Made by a program: the position numbers and the translations under genes
The notes under the pieces: model-generated
Databases searched by the model: none
What the model saw: only the letters and a program-made list of their open reading frames with translations
What the model was told of the DNA's origin: nothing
In this document: piece by piece, positions 60,246 through 64,000 of the stretch
How the letters are laid out: each line of letters begins with the position of its first letter
Position numbering within the stretch: the stretch's first letter is position 1
Source: Bacteroidota bacterium
GTDB lineage: Bacteria; Bacteroidota; Bacteroidia; Chitinophagales; UBA10324
Direction of reading: 5' to 3'
Assembly (NCBI GenBank): GCA_018267315.1
Contig: JAFDYS010000038.1
Location: 1 to 64,000, forward strand
DNA length: 64,000 bases

Positions 60246-62660
60246 TTACTCCAAATACGTCACCTTCACGCTCACATTCGTGTTCCTTCCTTTGTCATCG
60301 GCGCAGGAGATTTTAATGTCTCCCTCTTGCGGCGTGAAGAAAACTTTGTCATGAACGCCTGCGGCTCGATAGAATTTATCATTCACATACCAATAGACTT
60401 CCTTCACTTCATTATCGGCATTGCAGGCCAGAGCCAGTTGCCCCGTTTTGTCTTCGAAGATGTAATCCATGCCATCCGTGAGCGAGGTGATCTGCGGCGC
60501 ATTGGCCGTGTAGATGCGTGTGCAGTTGGGATTGTGCGGAGGAATTTTCTGGTAGGGAATGTTTTCAGCTTCGTAATACGAAATCAATTCGCCCGGTAGA
60601 TTGGGATAGAGTTTCTCTTTGTATCCCGTTTCCGGCAAGCAGTTTCTGCAATAAGAAATGGATGAATCAGCCGAAACAAAAACTTCTTTCAGGTGATCAC
60701 ATTTTGCGGTGGAAGAAATTCCGGGAATGAAATAATCCATCACCTGATCGGTGCAGAAATCATCCGGCACTTTTCCTGTGACGGAACACACCAATCGAAA
60801 ATCCAGATCCTTCGGCTGATGCAGCCAGTCATTGTCTGAAGCATTGTATTCAATGGAATTGAAAATATCGAAGAGCAATGGTGTAGCAATATCAGTGCCG
60901 GTCAAATCCGGAACGCCGGTGCCATCCATGTTTCCCACCCACACGCCAATCGTGTAATGCTTGTTGAAGCCGATGCTCCAGGCATCACGCCGTCCGTAGG
61001 AGGTGCCGGTTTTCCAGGCGATGTGCGGCAGGCGCATGGCGCTCTCATAATTCACGGGCAAATCGGGGCGGGTATGCTCGGTGAGGATTTGCGAGATCAT
61101 GAAAGCAGAAGCAGGTGAGAAAAGTTTTGCCATTGAAGAATCAACGGCGTGCAGGTCACTTCGAGCTTGTCGAGAAGCAGCAGAGCCGCTCGCACTTGTT
61201 CTCGACATGCTCGAACTGACATCGCTCCTTTTGTTTGTCGGATTTTCTATGAAGTGTATTCTTTCTTCCGTCCCCTCATTTGCAAACGCAGAATATAACT
61301 TCACAAGCTCTTCGAGCTTCACGCCACAACCACCGAGCACCACGGAAAGGCCCAACTTGCTTTCATTCTTCGACACAGCATTAAAGCCAACTTGCTTCAA
61401 TGAAGAAATGAATTGCTGAGAGCCCAATTCATCCAGCACTTTCACGGCAGGAACATTCAGTGAATTGGCCAAAGCATTTTCCACCGTGGTGATGCCGCGG
61501 AATTTTTTATCGTAGTTCTCCGGCATGTAGCCGCGAAAATTCACCGGCACATCCGTGATCACTGTTTTTGGGGTGGCCAACCCGCGGTCAAAAGCAAGCG
61601 CATACAAATATGGTTTGAGTGTGCTGCCGGGAGAACGTATCGCCCGCACACCATCCACTTGTCCGCGATCTTCTGCATTGTAAAAATCCGCTGACCCGAT
61701 ATATGCTTCCACATTACCGGTTTCATTATTCAGTACCATCACCGCGCAGTTAGTGATACCACGATTGTGAATCCGCTGAATGTAGTTGAAGGCAAGGTTC
61801 TCCACTTTCTCCTGTTTCTTCCGGTCGATGGTGGAATGAATGATGGCTTGTGAAGGATAAGTGCTTGCGAGTCGCAGGGAAATATGAGGAGCGAGTTTCG
61901 GAACGGCCTGCCGTTTTGCAGTGAGTTTCTCCGTCAATGCGTCCTCAATTTCTTCCTGCGGAAAAATGTGATCATCCCCGAACCGGTGCAGCCACTTGTT
62001 CCTTTCCTGAATGATCAGCTCATTGTTTTTCCCGATCACTAAGGAAGAAGGACGATTGGGAATGATGGCGAGTGTTACAATTTGCGCAAGTGAGAGATGC
62101 TCCGGTGTTTGTCCGAAGTAAATCAGTGACGCCGATTTCACTCCTTCGATGTTGCTGCCATAGGGAACAAGGTTAAGATAGAGTTGCAGAATCTCATCTT
62201 TTGAAAACTTCCATTCCAGCTGAAGTGCCCGGAACATCTCGATGATTTTGTTGCCGTAGGTGCGCGGTTTAGGATCAAGCATGCGCGCCACCTGCATGGT
62301 AATCGTGGAAGCGCCCGATGTTTTTCTTCCCTTCACCAAATTGTTGAACGTTGCCCTAACGATTGCTGCGGGATTAATGCCCGGATGCCAATAGAAATAT
62401 TTGTCTTCCTTTTCAATGATCGTTTTCTTGAGTAACGGCGTGATTTCACTCAACTCCGTTTTCATTCTCCACTTGTCATCGGCGGAGAGAAAGGCGTGTA
62501 ACACCGTACTGTCACTTGCCGTTATGATTTGTGAGTAGGGAATCTGGATCCGGAGTGGAAACAGCACATTGAAAGCGATGAAAAGCAGGATCAAACTTGC
62601 CAGCGGAATCAGCACGAATCTTTTAAACTTACCGTATTGCCCGTGGCCGAGTTGTAACAT
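60246..62660 (-). CDS. pbpC: Penicillin-binding protein 1C
   Basis: PBP1C is a bifunctional peptidoglycan enzyme. The 804-residue protein has an N-terminal membrane helix (about 13-35), a GT51 transglycosylase domain (KEDKYFYWHPGINPAAIV with catalytic Glu85, then KTSGASTITMQVARML), a transpeptidase domain with SPGSTLKPYLYA (Ser346, Lys349) and KTGTS (550-553), and the C-terminal PBP1C domain. Residues about 481-502 are encoded by an inserted palindrome that keeps the frame; it lies in a loop between catalytic motifs. It is divergent from the DUF5686 gene. Confidence 0.93.
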   Translation of the reverse strand: MLQLGHGQYGKFKRFVLIPLASLILLFIAFNVLFPLRIQIPYSQIITASDSTVLHAFLSADDKWRMKTELSEITPLLKKTIIEKEDKYFYWHPGINPAAIVRATFNNLVKGRKTSGASTITMQVARMLDPKPRTYGNKIIEMFRALQLEWKFSKDEILQLYLNLVPYGSNIEGVKSASLIYFGQTPEHLSLAQIVTLAIIPNRPSSLVIGKNNELIIQERNKWLHRFGDDHIFPQEEIEDALTEKLTAKRQAVPKLAPHISLRLASTYPSQAIIHSTIDRKKQEKVENLAFNYIQRIHNRGITNCAVMVLNNETGNVEAYIGSADFYNAEDRGQVDGVRAIRSPGSTLKPYLYALAFDRGLATPKTVITDVPVNFRGYMPENYDKKFRGITTVENALANSLNVPAVKVLDELGSQQFISSLKQVGFNAVSKNESKLGLSVVLGGCGVKLEELVKLYSAFANEGTEERIHFIENPTNKRSDVSSSMSRTSASGSAASRQARSDLHAVDSSMAKLFSPASAFMISQILTEHTRPDLPVNYESAMRLPHIAWKTGTSYGRRDAWSIGFNKHYTIGVWVGNMDGTGVPDLTGTDIATPLLFDIFNSIEYNASDNDWLHQPKDLDFRLVCSVTGKVPDDFCTDQVMDYFIPGISSTAKCDHLKEVFVSADSSISYCRNCLPETGYKEKLYPNLPGELISYYEAENIPYQKIPPHNPNCTRIYTANAPQITSLTDGMDYIFEDKTGQLALACNADNEVKEVYWYVNDKFYRAAGVHDKVFFTPQEGDIKISCADDKGRNTNVSVKVTYLE
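61155..61220. repeat. In-frame palindromic insertion in pbpC
   Basis: Two 22-base arms (61155-61176 and 61199-61220) are inverted repeats with 20 of 22 matches, separated by a 22-base spacer. The core is CACTTCGAGC-type sequence. The 66-base unit is a multiple of three and has no stop in the pbpC frame. It resembles palindromic repeats found scattered through many bacterial genomes. Confidence 0.85.
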
Positions 62661-62831
62661 TTGGAAAATGATGTCCGCTTAAAATTAACGCCGCAACCTG
62701 CATCCTATTTCAGAAAATGAGGGACTTCGTCAAATCGCCGGTCCCATTCTGTTGAAGTGCAATGCTCGCCGTAACTTTACACGAATAAAATCACTCCGCA
62801 CTGACTACTATTGAACAGTCGCCGTGACAAG

Positions 62832-64000
62832 ATGCTCAACCGTTGTTTTCTTTTCCTGTTCCTCCTGCTGCCCGGCCTGCTGAGTGCCCAAATCACTTCC
62901 TTCAAGGGAACGGTAGTGGATTCACTCACCGGTGAGGCGCTTCCATTCGTAACCATCCTCATAAATGATTCACAAACACAAGGCACCAGTTCGGACACGG
63001 CCGGTGTATTCCTGATTAAGAGCACCAAACCGGTTACCTCCCTCACGATAAGTTATGTGGGATATAAAACCAGGCGGGTTACGATTCCTGCCGGTCAAAA
63101 AACAGAATCCATCACCATTCAACTTACACCGGAAGAAAAGCAACTGGAAGATGTGCTGGTGTTTGCGGGAGAAAATCCGGCCAACCGCATTATCAAAATG
63201 GCGGTAAAAAACCGCGATCAGAACAACTATGCAAAGCTGAAGAGCTACATGTACACCGCTTATGAGAAATTCACCGTAAACGGAGTGCCGCCCGATACAG
63301 TTTACAGTGATTCACTGCGCACCAAAATTTACCGCTATCTCAAGGACAATCACCTCATGGTGCTCGAAGCCATGGTGGAACGCAAGTTCATAGCGCCTGA
63401 CCTCGTGAAGGAAACCGTGTTGGCGCAAAATGTTTCCGGGCTTACCACACCCAACTTTACGCTAGTCGCCTCGCAGTTTCAGACCACCAACTTTTATGAA
63501 CCATATCTCAACATCGCCACTACCGATTTTGTGAATCCCGTTTCACCCAATAGCTGGGATAAATATTTCTTCAATATTGAAGACACCTTGTATGAAGGAC
63601 GTGACACGGTTTTCGTTTTAAGTTACCGCCCGACACGCGGAAAAAATTTCGCCGGCCTCAGCGGCATGCTCGAGATCAACACAGATGGCTACGCCATCCA
63701 GCGAGTGACGGCGCGCCCGGCTGATACGCTGCTTGCCACCATGCACGTGAGCATTGAACAGCGTTATGCCAAAGCCGACAGCATCCACTGGTTTCCTACG
63801 TACCTCGAAAGCAACCTCACCTTCCGCAACTTTTTTTGGCAGGGATTGAAACTGGAAGGAAGCAGCAAGACCTATATCAAAGAGGCCGTGATCAATCCGC
63901 CATTGGCGCGAAAAGACTTTGATGGCGTGAGCATTGACCTGATGGATGATCTGAAAAAAGATGATGTCTTTTGGAACCACAACCGCGCCGATTCACTCAG
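62832..64000 (+). CDS. DUF5686 outer-membrane protein with carboxypeptidase-like domain (partial, cut by window end)
   Basis: The frame is open from the ATG at 62832 to the window end (389 residues seen). It begins with a signal peptide (RCFLFLFLLLPGLLSAQ), then a carboxypeptidase D-like regulatory domain (FKGTVVDSLTGEALPFVTIL to TISYVGYKTRRVTI, about 22-95), then the DUF5686 region (NPANRIIKMAVKNRDQNNYA, then LVASQFQTTNFYEPYLNI). Such proteins are predicted outer-membrane barrel proteins of unknown role. The frame is invisible to tools that need a stop codon. Confidence 0.87.
   Translation, partial: MLNRCFLFLFLLLPGLLSAQITSFKGTVVDSLTGEALPFVTILINDSQTQGTSSDTAGVFLIKSTKPVTSLTISYVGYKTRRVTIPAGQKTESITIQLTPEEKQLEDVLVFAGENPANRIIKMAVKNRDQNNYAKLKSYMYTAYEKFTVNGVPPDTVYSDSLRTKIYRYLKDNHLMVLEAMVERKFIAPDLVKETVLAQNVSGLTTPNFTLVASQFQTTNFYEPYLNIATTDFVNPVSPNSWDKYFFNIEDTLYEGRDTVFVLSYRPTRGKNFAGLSGMLEINTDGYAIQRVTARPADTLLATMHVSIEQRYAKADSIHWFPTYLESNLTFRNFFWQGLKLEGSSKTYIKEAVINPPLARKDFDGVSIDLMDDLKKDDVFWNHNRADSL

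Overview
The window comes from a member of the Bacteroidota, probably an uncultured environmental lineage related to Chitinophagales or Saprospirales; the order is an inference, the phylum is well supported. The evidence is a gliding/type IX secretion core (gldK-gldL-gldM-gldN next to a porP/sprF gene), seven large secreted proteins with the C-terminal type IX sorting domain, Bacteroidota-typical families (DUF4271, DUF4199, DUF4139, DUF5686, fused branched-chain E1), and many genes preceded by the phylum's -7 promoter element TAnnTTTG. All genes look chromosomal; there is no prophage, conjugative element or complete insertion sequence.

Layout. 1-5 kb: tail of a membrane protein, hemW, an Omp85-type outer-membrane protein, a DUF4271 protein and hemD. 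5-10.9 kb: porP/sprF then gldKLMN, closed by a strong terminator; this is the inner-membrane motor and periplasmic part of the type IX secretion system. 11-20.5 kb: housekeeping genes (fused keto-acid dehydrogenase E1, comEC, tRNA-Ser, tRNA-Pro, dnaA, methylmalonyl-CoA mutase large subunit, an A-type Fe-S carrier, an Hpt protein). 20.5-33.3 kb: type IX cargo genes interspersed with fumC, a DedA protein, cysH and recR. 33-43.5 kb: metabolic and stress genes (SGNH hydrolase, two short-chain dehydrogenases, two head-to-head class V aminotransferase paralogues, dps, photolyase) and a palindrome-rich repeat. 43.5-51 kb: Mg2+ P-type ATPase, soluble sugar dehydrogenase lipoprotein, M1 aminopeptidase, gamma carbonic anhydrase. 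51-60 kb: three more type IX cargo genes, a membrane TPR-HTH regulator, an intact RelE/ParE-type toxin-antitoxin pair and a second antitoxin whose toxin is broken. 60-64 kb: pbpC carrying an in-frame palindromic insertion, and the start of a DUF5686 outer-membrane protein cut off by the window end.

How it works together: PorP/SprF and GldKLMN would secrete and attach the cargo proteins encoded here (beta-propeller, Kelch, sialidase-like, Fn3/PKD and delta-60 repeat proteins). Other required parts (SprA, SprE, SprT, GldJ, PorV, PorU) are not in the window. The most unusual signals are small repeats rather than a new gene system: an inverted repeat inserted in frame in pbpC, a composite palindrome/direct-repeat element before the photolyase gene, short iterated motifs at hemW, cysH and the carbonic anhydrase gene, and a decayed ParE toxin still coupled to its antitoxin.
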